NCBI RefSeq assembly: GCF_039538765.1 | Contig: NZ_BAABCJ010000007.1 | Span: forward strand, 279,434 to 343,433 | DNA length: 64,000 nucleotides | Source of the DNA: Zhihengliuella alba | GTDB lineage: Bacteria > Actinomycetota > Actinomycetes > Actinomycetales > Micrococcaceae | Direction of reading: 5' to 3' | Shown: positions 42,449-51,454 of the stretch, one piece after another | How the letters are laid out: each line of letters begins with the position of its first letter | Numbering within the stretch: the first letter of the stretch is position 1 | Position numbers and translations under genes: made by a program | The notes under the pieces: generated by a model | What the model saw: the letters and a program-made list of their open reading frames with translations, nothing else | Told to the model about the DNA's origin: nothing | Databases searched by the model: none

Positions 42449-42454
42449 TAGTTT
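42449..42454 (+). promoter_or_regulatory. Leaderless -10 box for the antiporter gene
   Basis: TAGTTT, 6 nt before the ATG at 42461; the spacer CGGAGC is also a weak ribosome site. Confidence 0.45.
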
Positions 42455-42460
42455 CGGAGC

Positions 42461-44032
42461 ATGGAATTCATGATCCTGCTGGTGGGGCTCCTGTTCGGGA
42501 CCGTGGTGGTCGTCGGGCTCGGGGAGCGGATCCGGCTCCCCTACCCGGTGCTGATGCTGTTGTTCTCCGCCGGTGTGGCCTTCCTGCCGTTCATCCCGGA
42601 GATCCGGATCGACCCCGAGCTGATCCTGCCGCTCTTCCTCCCGCCGCTGCTGTTCGCGGCGGCCCAGCGGAGCTCCTGGTCCGTGTTCCGGTTCCGCTGG
42701 CGGAGCCTGGTCCTGCTCGCCGTGCTGCTGGTGGCCGTCACGGTGGCTGCCGTGGCCGGCCTGACCTGGTGGCTGGTCCCCTCGCTGGGCATCCCGGCCG
42801 CGATCGCGCTCGGCGCGATCGTCGCGCCGCCGGACCCGGTCGCCGTCGAATCCGTGGCCGGCAAGGTCAGCATGCCGCGGCGGCTGGTCTCGACCCTGCA
42901 GACGGAAGGTCTGTTCAACGACGCCATCGCGATCGTCATCTTCCAGGCGGCCGTGGCCGCGGCCGTCAGCGGGGGCGACGTCGGATGGGGCATCGTGCCC
43001 GCCTTCCTCCTCGGGGCCGCCGGCGCGGTGCTGCTGGGGCTCGGCATGGCCTGGCTCGTGGGTGCCCTCAACCGGTTCGTTCCCAACCTGGTCGCCCGCT
43101 CCGCGACGACCCTGGTGGCTCCGTACGCGGTCTACCTCCTCGCGGAGGAGGCGCACTGCTCCGGCGTCGTCGCCGTCGTCGTCACCGCCCTGGAGCTCGG
43201 CCGGCGCGCCCGGCCGCAGGACTCCGAGGAGCGGCTGACGCGCGCCGCGTTCTGGGACGTGGTCGAGCTCCTCACCACGGGCGTCGCGTTCGGCCTGGTG
43301 GGCATCGAGATGCGCTACGTCATCCAGGACGAGGGCGCGGACCTGCTCGGGTTCGTACCCGGCATCGCCGTGGTCTGCGCGGCGGTCCTGCTGGTGCGGC
43401 TGCTCTGGATGATGGCCATCCTCCGGCTCGGCGGGACGGAGCGCCGCAACAAGGTACCGGGATCGTTGAAGGAGGTCCTGGTCCTGACCTGGTGCGGCAT
43501 GCGCGGGCTCGCGACGCTGGCCCTGGCCCTGGCGCTGCCCGCGACCACCGAGGCCGGGGATCCCCTGCCGGAGCGGAACTTCGTCATCGCCGCGGCCTGC
43601 GCGGTGCTCCTGGTAACGCTCGTGGGTCCGGGGCTGACGTTGCCCTGGCTGATGCGGAGGCTGCGGCTGCCCGACGACCACGCCGCGCTCGAACGGCAGG
43701 AGCGGGCCCTCGCCCGGCGGGCGCAGCAGGTGGCGCTGAAGGCGGTCAGGAACTCGACGGCGGCCCAGCAGCTGCCGCCGGAGCGGCGGGCCGTACTGGC
43801 CAAGCGCATGGAGTCGCTGCACACGCTCCTGGAGAGCGACGTCGAGGACGACCCCGAGAAGATGCGCGCGCTCCGGCAGACGCTCTCCGTGATGGACGAG
43901 GTGCAGCGGCAGGCGTTGAACGCGGCCCGGCGCGAGGTCCTGGCGGCACGCAAGGCGCCCGGGACGGACCCGGAGGCGGCCGATCTGGTGCTGCGGCGGC
44001 TGGATCTGCGGACCGTCACGCTGGACCGGTAG
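42461..44032 (+). CDS. CPA1-family Na+/H+ antiporter
   Basis: 523 residues. About 12 membrane helices cover residues 1-400, including ALGAIVAPPDPVAVESV (helix 5) and LQTEGLFNDAIAIVIFQAA with the FND motif of CPA1 exchangers. A charged cytoplasmic tail of about 120 residues follows (RLPDDHAALERQERALARRA, coiled-coil-like), typical of bacterial NhaP/YjcE-like members. It exchanges Na+ or K+ for protons in pH and salt homeostasis. It is monocistronic and convergent with the YchJ-like gene. Confidence 0.92.
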   Translation: MEFMILLVGLLFGTVVVVGLGERIRLPYPVLMLLFSAGVAFLPFIPEIRIDPELILPLFLPPLLFAAAQRSSWSVFRFRWRSLVLLAVLLVAVTVAAVAGLTWWLVPSLGIPAAIALGAIVAPPDPVAVESVAGKVSMPRRLVSTLQTEGLFNDAIAIVIFQAAVAAAVSGGDVGWGIVPAFLLGAAGAVLLGLGMAWLVGALNRFVPNLVARSATTLVAPYAVYLLAEEAHCSGVVAVVVTALELGRRARPQDSEERLTRAAFWDVVELLTTGVAFGLVGIEMRYVIQDEGADLLGFVPGIAVVCAAVLLVRLLWMMAILRLGGTERRNKVPGSLKEVLVLTWCGMRGLATLALALALPATTEAGDPLPERNFVIAAACAVLLVTLVGPGLTLPWLMRRLRLPDDHAALERQERALARRAQQVALKAVRNSTAAQQLPPERRAVLAKRMESLHTLLESDVEDDPEKMRALRQTLSVMDEVQRQALNAARREVLAARKAPGTDPEAADLVLRRLDLRTVTLDR

Positions 44033-44068
44033 CGCTCGCGGCGCCCTACCGGCCGCGGTGGTGCCGGC

Positions 44069-44500
44069 TCAGTCGCCGTCCCCCGATACGTCCCCCGTCA
44101 CATAGAGCCAGCGCCCGCCCTCGCGGCGGAACCGGCTGACCTCGTGCATCCGGTGCCGGGCGCCCGAGCCGTCGCGGAACTGGGCCACGAACTCGACGGT
44201 GCCGGCGTCGTCGAAGGGACCGCCCGCCGTCGTCCCCACGATGGTCAGTCTCCCCCACTCCGGGCCGGGCTCCATCAGACCGGCGAGCGGCGGGCGCTCC
44301 GCCGCGTCCCACGTGCGGTGGAGGTAGCGGGCCAGCGGCGCGGGGTCGCGGTCCAGGAGCGCGTATGCGGAGTAGCGCGAGCGCATGAGCGCCTCGGCGG
44401 TGGGCGCGGCGCCGCCCGAGTGGAAGCGGGCGCAGCACTCGCCGTAGCTGTCGCCCGTGCCGCAGGGGCAGCGCTGGGACGGGTCGATGGTGGCGGGCAT
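44069..44500 (-). CDS. YchJ-like protein with SEC-C metal-binding motif
   Basis: 143 residues. The N-terminal SEC-C-like motif RCPCGTGDSYGECCARFHSG binds zinc through the C-x-C...CC cysteines. The rest is a cystatin/NTF2-like fold (SRYSAYALLDRDPAPLARYL, VEFVAQFRDGSGARHRMHEV, SRFRREGGRWLYVTG), as in the UPF0225/YchJ family. Function is unknown; SEC-C domains often contact ribosomes or SecB-type partners. A -10 box 6 nt upstream overlaps a GGAGG. Confidence 0.9.
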   Translation of the reverse strand: MPATIDPSQRCPCGTGDSYGECCARFHSGGAAPTAEALMRSRYSAYALLDRDPAPLARYLHRTWDAAERPPLAGLMEPGPEWGRLTIVGTTAGGPFDDAGTVEFVAQFRDGSGARHRMHEVSRFRREGGRWLYVTGDVSGDGD

Positions 44501-44506
44501 GCCTCC

Positions 44507-44512
44507 AGCTTA
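44507..44512 (-). promoter_or_regulatory. Leaderless -10 box for the YchJ-like gene
   Basis: TAAGCT on the minus strand, 6 nt before the ATG at 44500; GGAGG in the spacer allows leadered initiation too. Confidence 0.4.
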
Positions 44513-44598
44513 GGGGGCCGGACGTCAACGGTGGAGCCGCAGCTGTGGAGAGGACGCAGCCCTGTGGACGGGCCGGCGCACCGTGGCCGCGCCGACCG

Positions 44599-44604
44599 TA
44601 GCGT
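44599..44604 (+). promoter_or_regulatory. Leaderless -10 box for the lipoprotein gene
   Basis: TAGCGT, 6 nt before the ATG at 44611. Confidence 0.45.
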
Positions 44605-44610
44605 GAGGCC

Positions 44611-45570
44611 ATGAACACGGCACACCGCAGCCCGGCGCTCCTCGCCGCACTCCCCCTGGCGCTCGTCCTGGCCTCCTGCTCGGCCCCGTCCGAGCCGGCC
44701 GGGCCGGACCCCGAGTCAGCAGCGGGTCCGACCGCCTCGTCGACGGCCTCGTCGACCGCCGAACCGACCGCCGAGCCGAACCCCGAGTCGGCAGCCGATC
44801 CGGCCGCCAAGACTCCGGCGCCGGGGGCAGGCGCTGCCGCTGCGCAGGACACCCCCGCGAACGCCCAGGGGAACGCCGAGGAGGACGCCGAAGTGCTCCA
44901 GGCGGCCGACGAGGCGCTCCAGGAGGCGGCCGACGAGGCACTCGGCCTCATGGCGGGCGTCGAGGACCTGGGCCCGGGCTGGCGCGTCTCGGAGAGCAAC
45001 TCGAAGTCGTTCGCGCCCAGCGAAGTCGAACCCACCGCGGCGGAGGCGTGCACCGAACCGCTGGCCCTGCTCTCCGGCGACCAGCGGATCTTCCTGTTCG
45101 AGTCGATCCGTCTCGGCTACATCTATGCCACGGAGGAGGGCCAGAGTGACCGTCACCTGACGGTGACGAGCTTCCCCGCGCTCTTCGGCACCGGCCTCCT
45201 CCGCAGTCCGGAGGCCGAGGGGCTCCTCGGCCAATTCGAGGACCGTGCTCGAGAGTGCTCCCGGATCACCTCCCCGGACGGCCTGCAGGATGCCTGGGTC
45301 GAGCTCAGTCTGGTCGACGAGCTCGATGACGACTCCGCGCTCCTCCTGACGGAGCATGGTCCGCGACCGGGTTTCCCCGGGACCACCAGCATCTACTCCT
45401 ACATCACGGTGGTGAGCGAGGACCTCCTGGTCATCACCGAGCTCGGTTCGGAGCACACCGACGGGGAGTCGCTCGCGGAGCTGGATCGGGTCCACCATCT
45501 CGAGGTGGAACGCGCGCGGGCCGCACTGGACGGCCTCACCGCCTACGACGAGCTCCTGGAGGCCGCGTGA
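44611..45570 (+). CDS. Hypothetical lipoprotein
   Basis: 319 residues. The signal peptide ends in a lipobox LASC (Cys23). About 75 residues of Ala/Pro/Glu/Ser-rich linker with ST-AEPTAEP repeats follow, then an acidic helix (ADEALQEAADEALGLMAGVE). The folded C-terminal domain (about 115-319) has conserved-looking AEACTEPLALLSGDQ, RSPEAEGLLGQFEDRARECS and HTDGESLAELDRVHHLEVER. The layout resembles actinobacterial PknH-sensor-like or LppX-like lipoproteins, but I do not recognise a specific family. It is monocistronic, upstream of purS on the same strand. Confidence 0.75.
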   Translation: MNTAHRSPALLAALPLALVLASCSAPSEPAGPDPESAAGPTASSTASSTAEPTAEPNPESAADPAAKTPAPGAGAAAAQDTPANAQGNAEEDAEVLQAADEALQEAADEALGLMAGVEDLGPGWRVSESNSKSFAPSEVEPTAAEACTEPLALLSGDQRIFLFESIRLGYIYATEEGQSDRHLTVTSFPALFGTGLLRSPEAEGLLGQFEDRARECSRITSPDGLQDAWVELSLVDELDDDSALLLTEHGPRPGFPGTTSIYSYITVVSEDLLVITELGSEHTDGESLAELDRVHHLEVERARAALDGLTAYDELLEAA

Positions 45571-45706
45571 GTGCCGCCCGTCACCCGTGCGCCCGCGCGC
45601 GCCGCATCCCGGTAGACTGGTGGGGCAAGCTCGCGGAGCGCCCCTCGGCGTGAGACGGCACCCCTTCCGCGGGCGCCAATCCCCTCGCGCACAGGAGTAG
45701 CACCGG

Positions 45707-45958
45707 ATGCCCCGGATCGTTGTTGATGTCATGCCCAAGCCCGAGATCCTGGACCCCCAGGGCAAGGCGATCGTGGGCGCCCTCCCCCGCCTCGGCTTCG
45801 ACGCCTTCTCCGGCGTCCGCCAGGGCAAGCGCTTCGAGCTCGCCGTCGACGGCGAGGTGACCGAGGCGGTCCTGGCCCAGGCCCGCGAGGCCGCCGAGAC
45901 GCTCCTGTCGAACCCGGTCATCGAGGACGTCGTCAACGTGCAGGTGGTTGAGGACTAA
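45707..45958 (+). CDS. purS: Phosphoribosylformylglycinamidine synthase subunit PurS
   Basis: 83 residues, full length. It starts MPRIVVDVMPKPEILDPQGK, contains FSGVRQGKRFELAVDG and ends with the VIEDVVNVQVVED strand. PurS is the small dimeric subunit that bridges PurQ and PurL in the three-part FGAM synthase of Gram-positives. AGGAG precedes the ATG. A TAGACT -10-like box near 45613 would give a leader of about 88 nt. purQ starts 2 nt after its stop. Confidence 0.97.
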   Translation: MPRIVVDVMPKPEILDPQGKAIVGALPRLGFDAFSGVRQGKRFELAVDGEVTEAVLAQAREAAETLLSNPVIEDVVNVQVVED

Positions 45959-45960
45959 CG

Positions 45961-46710
45961 ATGACGGACCTCCCCCTGATCGGCGACTACGCGACGCCGA
46001 CCACCGAACTCTCCGGCGCCCGCATCGGCGTCGTGACCTTCCCCGGCACCCTCGACGACCGGGACGCCGCGCGCGGTGTGCGCATGGCCGGCGGCGAGGC
46101 CGTGGCCCTGTGGCACGCCGACGAGGACCTGCAGGGCGTCGACGCCGTCGTCATCCCGGGCGGATTCTCCTACGGCGACTACCTGCGCGCCGGCGCGATC
46201 GCCCGCTTCGCCCCGATGATGGGCCGCATCATCGACGCCGCCACCTCGGACGCCCGCCTGCCCGTCCTGGGCATCTGCAACGGCTTCCAGATCCTCACCG
46301 AGGCGCACCTGCTGCCGGGCTCCATGGTGAAGAACGACCACCTGAAGTTCGTCTGCCGCGACCAGATCCTGCGGGTCGAGAACAACACGACCGCGTGGAC
46401 CAACCAGTTCGCCTCCGGCCAGGAGATCAGCATCCCGCTGAAGAACCAGGACGGGCAGTACGTCGCCGACGAGAAAGTGCTGGACGAGCTCGAGGCCGAG
46501 GGCCGCGTGGTGTTCCGCTACGTCGGCTGGAACCCGAACGGCTCGCGCCGCGACATCGCTGGCATCTCCAACGCGGCGGGCAACGTCGTCGGACTCATGC
46601 CGCACCCCGAGCACGCCGTCGAGGCGGGCTACGGACCCGACCACACCGGAACCGACGGTCTGGGCTTCTTCACCTCCGTCCTGACCCAGCTTGTTGGAGG
46701 CACCAAGTGA
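45961..46710 (+). CDS. purQ: Phosphoribosylformylglycinamidine synthase glutaminase subunit PurQ
   Basis: 249 residues. A class I glutamine amidotransferase that supplies ammonia to PurL. The nucleophile elbow is LGICNGFQILTEAHLLPG (Cys), and the His/Glu pair lies in LMPHPEHAVEAG. GGFSYGDYLRAGAIA is a PurQ signature. The N-terminus is about 20 residues longer than many PurQ proteins (MTDLPLIGDYATPTTELSGA before the first strand), so the true start could be further in, but no better site is visible. Its stop overlaps the purL GTG. Confidence 0.97.
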   Translation: MTDLPLIGDYATPTTELSGARIGVVTFPGTLDDRDAARGVRMAGGEAVALWHADEDLQGVDAVVIPGGFSYGDYLRAGAIARFAPMMGRIIDAATSDARLPVLGICNGFQILTEAHLLPGSMVKNDHLKFVCRDQILRVENNTTAWTNQFASGQEISIPLKNQDGQYVADEKVLDELEAEGRVVFRYVGWNPNGSRRDIAGISNAAGNVVGLMPHPEHAVEAGYGPDHTGTDGLGFFTSVLTQLVGGTK

Positions 46711-49025
46711 GCGCCGAAGTCGCCGAGAAGGAATTCAACATCGACACGGTCGACAACGCGACCGCGTCCCCCGACGTGGAGCTGCCCTGGGCCGAGCTCG
46801 GCCTGAAGCAGAACGAGTTCGAGGAGATCGTCAAGATCCTCGGCCGCCGCCCGACGGCCGCCGAACTGGCGATGTACTCGGTGATGTGGAGCGAGCACTG
46901 CTCCTACAAGTCCACCAAGAACCACCTGCGCCAGTTCGGCCAGAAGGTCACGGACGAGATGAAGAAGGACCTCATGGTCGGCATCGGCGAGAACGCCGGC
47001 GTCACCGACCTGGGCGACGGCTGGGCCGTGACCTTCAAGATCGAGTCCCACAACTCGCCGTCCTTCGTGGAGCCCTACCAGGGCGCCGCGACCGGCATCG
47101 GCGGCATCGTCCGCGACATCATCTCCATGGGCGCCCGCCCGGTGGCCGTGATGGACCCGCTGCGCTTCGGCGCCATCGACCACCCGGACTCCCAGCGCGT
47201 GGTGCACGGCGTGGTCTCCGGCATCGGCGGCTACGGCAACTCGCTCGGCCTGCCGAACATCGGCGGCGAGACCGTGTTCGACCCGATCTACCAGGGCAAC
47301 CCGCTGGTCAACGCCCTCGCGGTCGGCACCCTCCGCCACGAGGACCTCCGCCTGGCCAACGCCTCCGGCGTCGGCAACAAGGTGGTCCTGTTCGGCGCCC
47401 GCACGGGCGGCGACGGCATTGGCGGCGCCTCCGTGCTGGCCTCCGAGTCGTTCGACGACACCAAGCCCTCGAAGCGCCCCGCCGTGCAGGTCGGCGACCC
47501 GTTCGCCGAGAAGGTGCTCATCGAGTGCTGCCTCGAGCTGTTCAAGAACTCCCTGGTCGAGGGCATCCAGGACCTCGGCGCCGCCGGCATCTCCTGCGCG
47601 ACGTCCGAGCTGGCGTCCAACGGCGACGGCGGCATGCGCGTGGAGCTGACCGACGTGCTGCTGCGCGACCCCACCCTGACCCCGGGCGAGATCCTCATGT
47701 CCGAGTCGCAGGAGCGCATGATGGCCGTCGTGACGCCGGAGAACGTCGCCGCGTTCGAGGCCGTCATGGCCAAGTGGGGCGTCGAGTACTCCTGGCTGGG
47801 CGAGGTCACCGACGACGACCGGCTGATCATCACGTGGAACGGCGAGGTCATCGTCGACGTCGACCCCAAGACCGTCGCGCACGACGGGCCGGTCTACGAC
47901 CGCCCGTACGCCCGCCCGGAGTGGCAGGACGCCCTCCAGCGGGACACGTTCCGCGGCTCGGTGAACGCGGCCGTGCTGCCGTCCACCGGCGACGAGTTGA
48001 AGGCGGCCGTGCTCGAGCTGATCGCCAGCCCGAACATGTGCAGCAAGAACTGGATCACCGACCAGTACGACCGCTACGTCGGAGGCAACACGGCCCTGTC
48101 CTCCCCCGACGACTCCGGCGTGGTCCGCGTCGACGAGGAGACCGGGCTCGGCGTCGCCATCGCGACGGACGCCAACGGCCGCTACGCCTACCTGGATCCG
48201 TACGTCGGGGCGCAGCTCGCCCTCGCCGAGTCCTACCGCAACGTCGCCACCTCCGGTGCCGTGCCCGCGGCGGTCTCCGACTGCCTCAACTACGGCTCCC
48301 CCGAGGACTCCGATGTCATGTGGCAGCTGGCCGAGGGCATCCGAGGCCTCTCGGACGCCTGCATGGAGCTGGGCGTGCCGGTCACGGGCGGCAACGTCTC
48401 GCTCTACAACCAGACCGGCGACCGGGCCATCCACCCGACCCCGGTGGTGGCCACGCTCGGCAAGTTCGACGACGTCGCCCGCCGTACGCCGTCGGGCTGG
48501 CGCCCGGAGGCCGACGGGCAGGCGATCTACCTGCTCGGCGAGACCGCCGACGAGCTGGACGGCTCCGAGTTCGCGAACCTCCGCGGCCACCTCGGCGGCC
48601 TGCCCCCGAAGGTCGACCTCGCCAAGGAGCGCCTGCTCGGCGAGCTCCTGATCAACGCGTCGCGCGACGGCATGATCGACGCCGCCCACGATCTCTCCGA
48701 AGGCGGCCTCGCGGCGACGCTGAACGAGATGGTGCTGCGCTACGGCGTCGGCGCGCGCGTGGCGTTGGACGATCTCTGCGAGCGCGACGGGATCGACGCC
48801 TTCACGGCCCTGTTCTCCGAGTCGCAGGCCCGCGCCGTCGTCGCGGTCCCGCGGTCCGAGGAGGTCCGCTTCAACGACATGGTCGGCGCGCGCGGCTACG
48901 CCGTGACCCGGCTCGGCGTCGTCGACGCCCAGTCCGGCGCGCTCGAGGTCCAGGGCCACTTCACGGCCACGATCGACGAGCTCCGCGAGGCGCACGAGGG
49001 CACGCTGCCGAAGTACTTCGGCTAG
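46707..49025 (+). CDS. purL: Phosphoribosylformylglycinamidine synthase subunit PurL
   Basis: 772 residues, the small PurL type that works with PurS and PurQ, converting FGAR, ATP and ammonia to FGAM in purine synthesis. The GTG at 46707 overlaps the purQ stop (GTGA). Signatures: MWSEHCSYKSTKNHLRQF, FKIESHNSPSFVEPYQGAAT with GIGGIVRDI, GARTGGDGIGGASVLASESF, and the second-half GNVSLYNQTG and AAHDLSEGGLAATL. A strong terminator follows. No PUR-box or purine riboswitch was recognised upstream of the operon. Confidence 0.98.
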   Translation: MSAEVAEKEFNIDTVDNATASPDVELPWAELGLKQNEFEEIVKILGRRPTAAELAMYSVMWSEHCSYKSTKNHLRQFGQKVTDEMKKDLMVGIGENAGVTDLGDGWAVTFKIESHNSPSFVEPYQGAATGIGGIVRDIISMGARPVAVMDPLRFGAIDHPDSQRVVHGVVSGIGGYGNSLGLPNIGGETVFDPIYQGNPLVNALAVGTLRHEDLRLANASGVGNKVVLFGARTGGDGIGGASVLASESFDDTKPSKRPAVQVGDPFAEKVLIECCLELFKNSLVEGIQDLGAAGISCATSELASNGDGGMRVELTDVLLRDPTLTPGEILMSESQERMMAVVTPENVAAFEAVMAKWGVEYSWLGEVTDDDRLIITWNGEVIVDVDPKTVAHDGPVYDRPYARPEWQDALQRDTFRGSVNAAVLPSTGDELKAAVLELIASPNMCSKNWITDQYDRYVGGNTALSSPDDSGVVRVDEETGLGVAIATDANGRYAYLDPYVGAQLALAESYRNVATSGAVPAAVSDCLNYGSPEDSDVMWQLAEGIRGLSDACMELGVPVTGGNVSLYNQTGDRAIHPTPVVATLGKFDDVARRTPSGWRPEADGQAIYLLGETADELDGSEFANLRGHLGGLPPKVDLAKERLLGELLINASRDGMIDAAHDLSEGGLAATLNEMVLRYGVGARVALDDLCERDGIDAFTALFSESQARAVVAVPRSEEVRFNDMVGARGYAVTRLGVVDAQSGALEVQGHFTATIDELREAHEGTLPKYFG

Positions 49026-49039
49026 GCCCCCGGACCCCG

Positions 49040-49092
49040 CACGACGGCGGGGCCGTCACCCTGCAGCGGAGGGTGACGGCCCCGCCGTCGTG
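49040..49092 (+). terminator. Terminator of the purSQL operon
   Basis: A perfect 23-bp inverted repeat (49040-49062 with 49070-49092, loop GCAGCGG). Confidence 0.92.
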
Positions 49093-49103
49093 GTGTCTCC
49101 GGC

Positions 49104-49109
49104 TACGAT
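49104..49109 (+). promoter_or_regulatory. Leaderless -10 box for the aldo/keto reductase gene
   Basis: TACGAT, 6 nt before the ATG at 49116; the promoter begins within 12 bp of the purL terminator. Confidence 0.5.
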
Positions 49110-49115
49110 CGGGGC

Positions 49116-49979
49116 ATGGCTAACTCGGCGTACAAGCAGCCCCTGCCCGCGCCCCTCGTCCCGCTCGCGGACGGTGTGGCGATACCGCAACTCGGTTACG
49201 GCCTGTACAAGGTCGAGGAAGCGGAGGAGCTGGTCGGCCACGCGCTGCGCGCCGGATACCGCCACCTGGACGGTGCCGCGTTGTACGGCAACGAGGCCGG
49301 CGTGGGACGGGCCATCGGCGCGGCGATCGCGGACGAGTCGGAGCACAGCCCGGCCCGCGAGGACCTCTTCGTAACGTCGAAGGTGTGGAACAGCGAGCAG
49401 GGGTACGAGTCGACGCTGCGCGCCTTCGAGCGGACCCGGGCCGACCTGGGGCTGGAGTATCTGGACCTCTATCTCATCCACTGGCCGTGCCCCGAGCGCG
49501 GCCTCTTCGTCGAGACGTACCGGGCCCTGGAGCGCCTCCTGCAGGACGGGCTGGTCCGGGCCATCGGCGTGAGCAACTTCCAGCCGGACCACCTGCGGAC
49601 CCTGCTCGACCACGCAGACGTGCTGCCGGCCGTGAACCAGGTGGAGCTGCACCCGTGGCTGCAGCAGCGGGAGCTCCGCGCGGTCCACGAGGAGCTGGGC
49701 ATCGCCACCGAGGCTTGGTCGCCACTCGCCCGCGGCCGCCTGCTCGACGATCCCGAACTGGCGCGCCTCGCAGCGGACCACGGCGTCTCCGTGGCGCAGC
49801 TGGTCCTCCGCTGGCACCTCCAGGAGGGCACGATCATCTTCCCGAAGGCGAGCACCCCCGAGCGGATGGCCGAGAACGCCGACGTGTTCGGCCTGGAGCT
49901 GGACGACGGCGCGCTGGAGGCGATCCGCGGCCTGGACCGCGGCTTCCGCAGCGGGTCGCACCCCGACCAGGTCAACTGA
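49116..49979 (+). CDS. Aldo/keto reductase (AKR5-like)
   Basis: 287 residues, a TIM barrel using NADPH. The tetrad is visible: Asp and Tyr in HLDGAALYGNEAGVG, Lys in FVTSKVWNSEQGY and His in YLIHWPCPE. Further signatures are AIGVSNFQPDHLRTLL and the cofactor loop IIFPKASTPERMAENA. This matches the 2,5-diketo-D-gluconate/prostaglandin-F-synthase type (AKR3/5). It may reduce small aldehydes or keto sugars. It is not obviously part of the tetritol operon, which starts 2.7 kb away. A 15-bp tandem repeat lies between it and the convergent dehydrogenase. Confidence 0.93.
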   Translation: MANSAYKQPLPAPLVPLADGVAIPQLGYGLYKVEEAEELVGHALRAGYRHLDGAALYGNEAGVGRAIGAAIADESEHSPAREDLFVTSKVWNSEQGYESTLRAFERTRADLGLEYLDLYLIHWPCPERGLFVETYRALERLLQDGLVRAIGVSNFQPDHLRTLLDHADVLPAVNQVELHPWLQQRELRAVHEELGIATEAWSPLARGRLLDDPELARLAADHGVSVAQLVLRWHLQEGTIIFPKASTPERMAENADVFGLELDDGALEAIRGLDRGFRSGSHPDQVN

Positions 49980-50012
49980 ACCCCGCGCGACCGAGTCCGG
50001 GTCGGTCGAGAC

Positions 50013-50057
50013 CAGCGCGACCGAACCCAGCGCGACCGAGCCCAGCGCGCCTCGGGG
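50013..50057. repeat. 15-bp tandem repeats
   Basis: About three degenerate copies of CAGCGCGACCGAACC between convergent genes. Confidence 0.7.
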
Positions 50058-50066
50058 CCCGGAACG

Positions 50067-51254
50067 CTACGGCGTCAGGACAACCTTCACGCAGCCGTCC
50101 TCCTTCTTCTGGAAGGTCGAGTAGAGGCCGGGCCCCTCGGAGAGCGGCGCCCGATGGGTCACCAGATCGTCCAGGCCCAGCGGGTCGGCCGGGTCCTCGG
50201 TCAGGGGCAGCAGCCGGTCCGTCCAGGACCTGACGTTGCACTGGCCCATGCGCAGCTGGATCTGCTTGTCGAAGAGCTTCAGCATCGGCATCGGTGTCGC
50301 CTGCCCGCTGTAGACCCCGCTGAGGGAGACCGTCCCGCCGCGGCGGACCGCGTCGATGGCTGCGTGCAGCACCGATGTGCGGTCCACGGCGGCGGTCTCC
50401 ATGACCTTCTGCGCGGCCCTGTCCGGGAGGAGCCCGGTGGCCTGCTGGAGGAACGACGCCGGCCCGTCGCCGAGCAGCCCCGTCCCGTGGGCCTCCATCC
50501 CCACGGCGTCGACGACCCCGTCCGGCCCGCGGCCGGTCATGTTCCGCAGCCGGGAGGGGACGTGCCGGTCCAGCTCCAGGACCTCGACGCCGTGGCGCTC
50601 GGCCATGGCCCGGCGCTCCGGCACCGGGTCCACGCCGATGACGCGGTAGCCGCGATGGCGGCCGATCCGCGCCGCGAGCTGGCCGACCGGGCCCAGCCCG
50701 AAGACGGCGAGCGTCCCGCCGTCGGGCACGGCGGCGTACTCGACACCCTGCCAGGCGGTCGGCAGGATGTCGGAGAGGAAGAGGTACCGGTGGTCCGGCA
50801 GGTCGTGCCCCACCTTGACGCAGGAGTAGTCGCCGAACGGGACGCGCAGGTACTCGGCCTGCCCGCCGGGGACGCTGCCGTAGAGCGAGGAGTAGCCGTA
50901 GATGGCCGCGCCGCTGCCCTTGGCCGTGACCTGGGTCGTCTCGCACTGGGACTGCAGGCCGCGCCGACACATCCAGCACTGCCCGCAGGCGATGTTGAAC
51001 GGCACCACGACCCGGTCGCCCGGCCGCAGTGAGCCGACCTCGCCGCCGACCTCCTCCACGATGCCCATCGTCTCGTGGCCGAGGATGTCGCCCGCCTCCA
51101 GATAGGGGCCGAGCAGTTCGTAGAGGTGGAGGTCGGAACCGCAGATCGCCGTGGAGGTCACCCTGATCACGACGTCGGTCGGCTGCTGGATGCGCGGGTC
51201 CGGCACCTCCTCGTACCCGATGCTCCGCTTGCCCTGCCAGGTCAGTGCTCTCAT
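50067..51254 (-). CDS. Zinc-dependent alcohol dehydrogenase, formaldehyde-dehydrogenase-like
   Basis: 395 residues. A medium-chain dehydrogenase with catalytic-zinc residues in TAICGSDLHLYELLGPYLEA and ILGHETMGIVEEVG. The structural-zinc lobe is CGQCWMCRRGLQSQC, and the cofactor fold AVFGLGPVGQLAARIGRHRG lies at about 200. An extra loop (YGYSSLYGSVPGGQAEYLRV) is typical of glutathione-independent formaldehyde dehydrogenase/dismutase relatives. GGGGAGCG lies before the ATG. It is transcribed in the same direction as the SorC regulator but 200 bp behind it; membership in the tetritol regulon is possible but unproven. Confidence 0.92.
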   Translation of the reverse strand: MRALTWQGKRSIGYEEVPDPRIQQPTDVVIRVTSTAICGSDLHLYELLGPYLEAGDILGHETMGIVEEVGGEVGSLRPGDRVVVPFNIACGQCWMCRRGLQSQCETTQVTAKGSGAAIYGYSSLYGSVPGGQAEYLRVPFGDYSCVKVGHDLPDHRYLFLSDILPTAWQGVEYAAVPDGGTLAVFGLGPVGQLAARIGRHRGYRVIGVDPVPERRAMAERHGVEVLELDRHVPSRLRNMTGRGPDGVVDAVGMEAHGTGLLGDGPASFLQQATGLLPDRAAQKVMETAAVDRTSVLHAAIDAVRRGGTVSLSGVYSGQATPMPMLKLFDKQIQLRMGQCNVRSWTDRLLPLTEDPADPLGLDDLVTHRAPLSEGPGLYSTFQKKEDGCVKVVLTP

Positions 51255-51454
51255 CGTCGCTCCCCGAGGTCTCGATGGTCGTCTCGCTGGTGGTCTCGAG
51301 CCGGCGGAGGAACGGGTCCGACGCCGGCCGAGGCCAGTCAAGCATGCAGGTGGCTCCGGGCCCGGAGGCTTCAGCGAATTGTCAGCGAATGGCTAGCCGC
51401 GTCCATGACTGTCCAAGACGGCGGACGCTCCGCGCTAGGAGTCCCGCAGCCGCG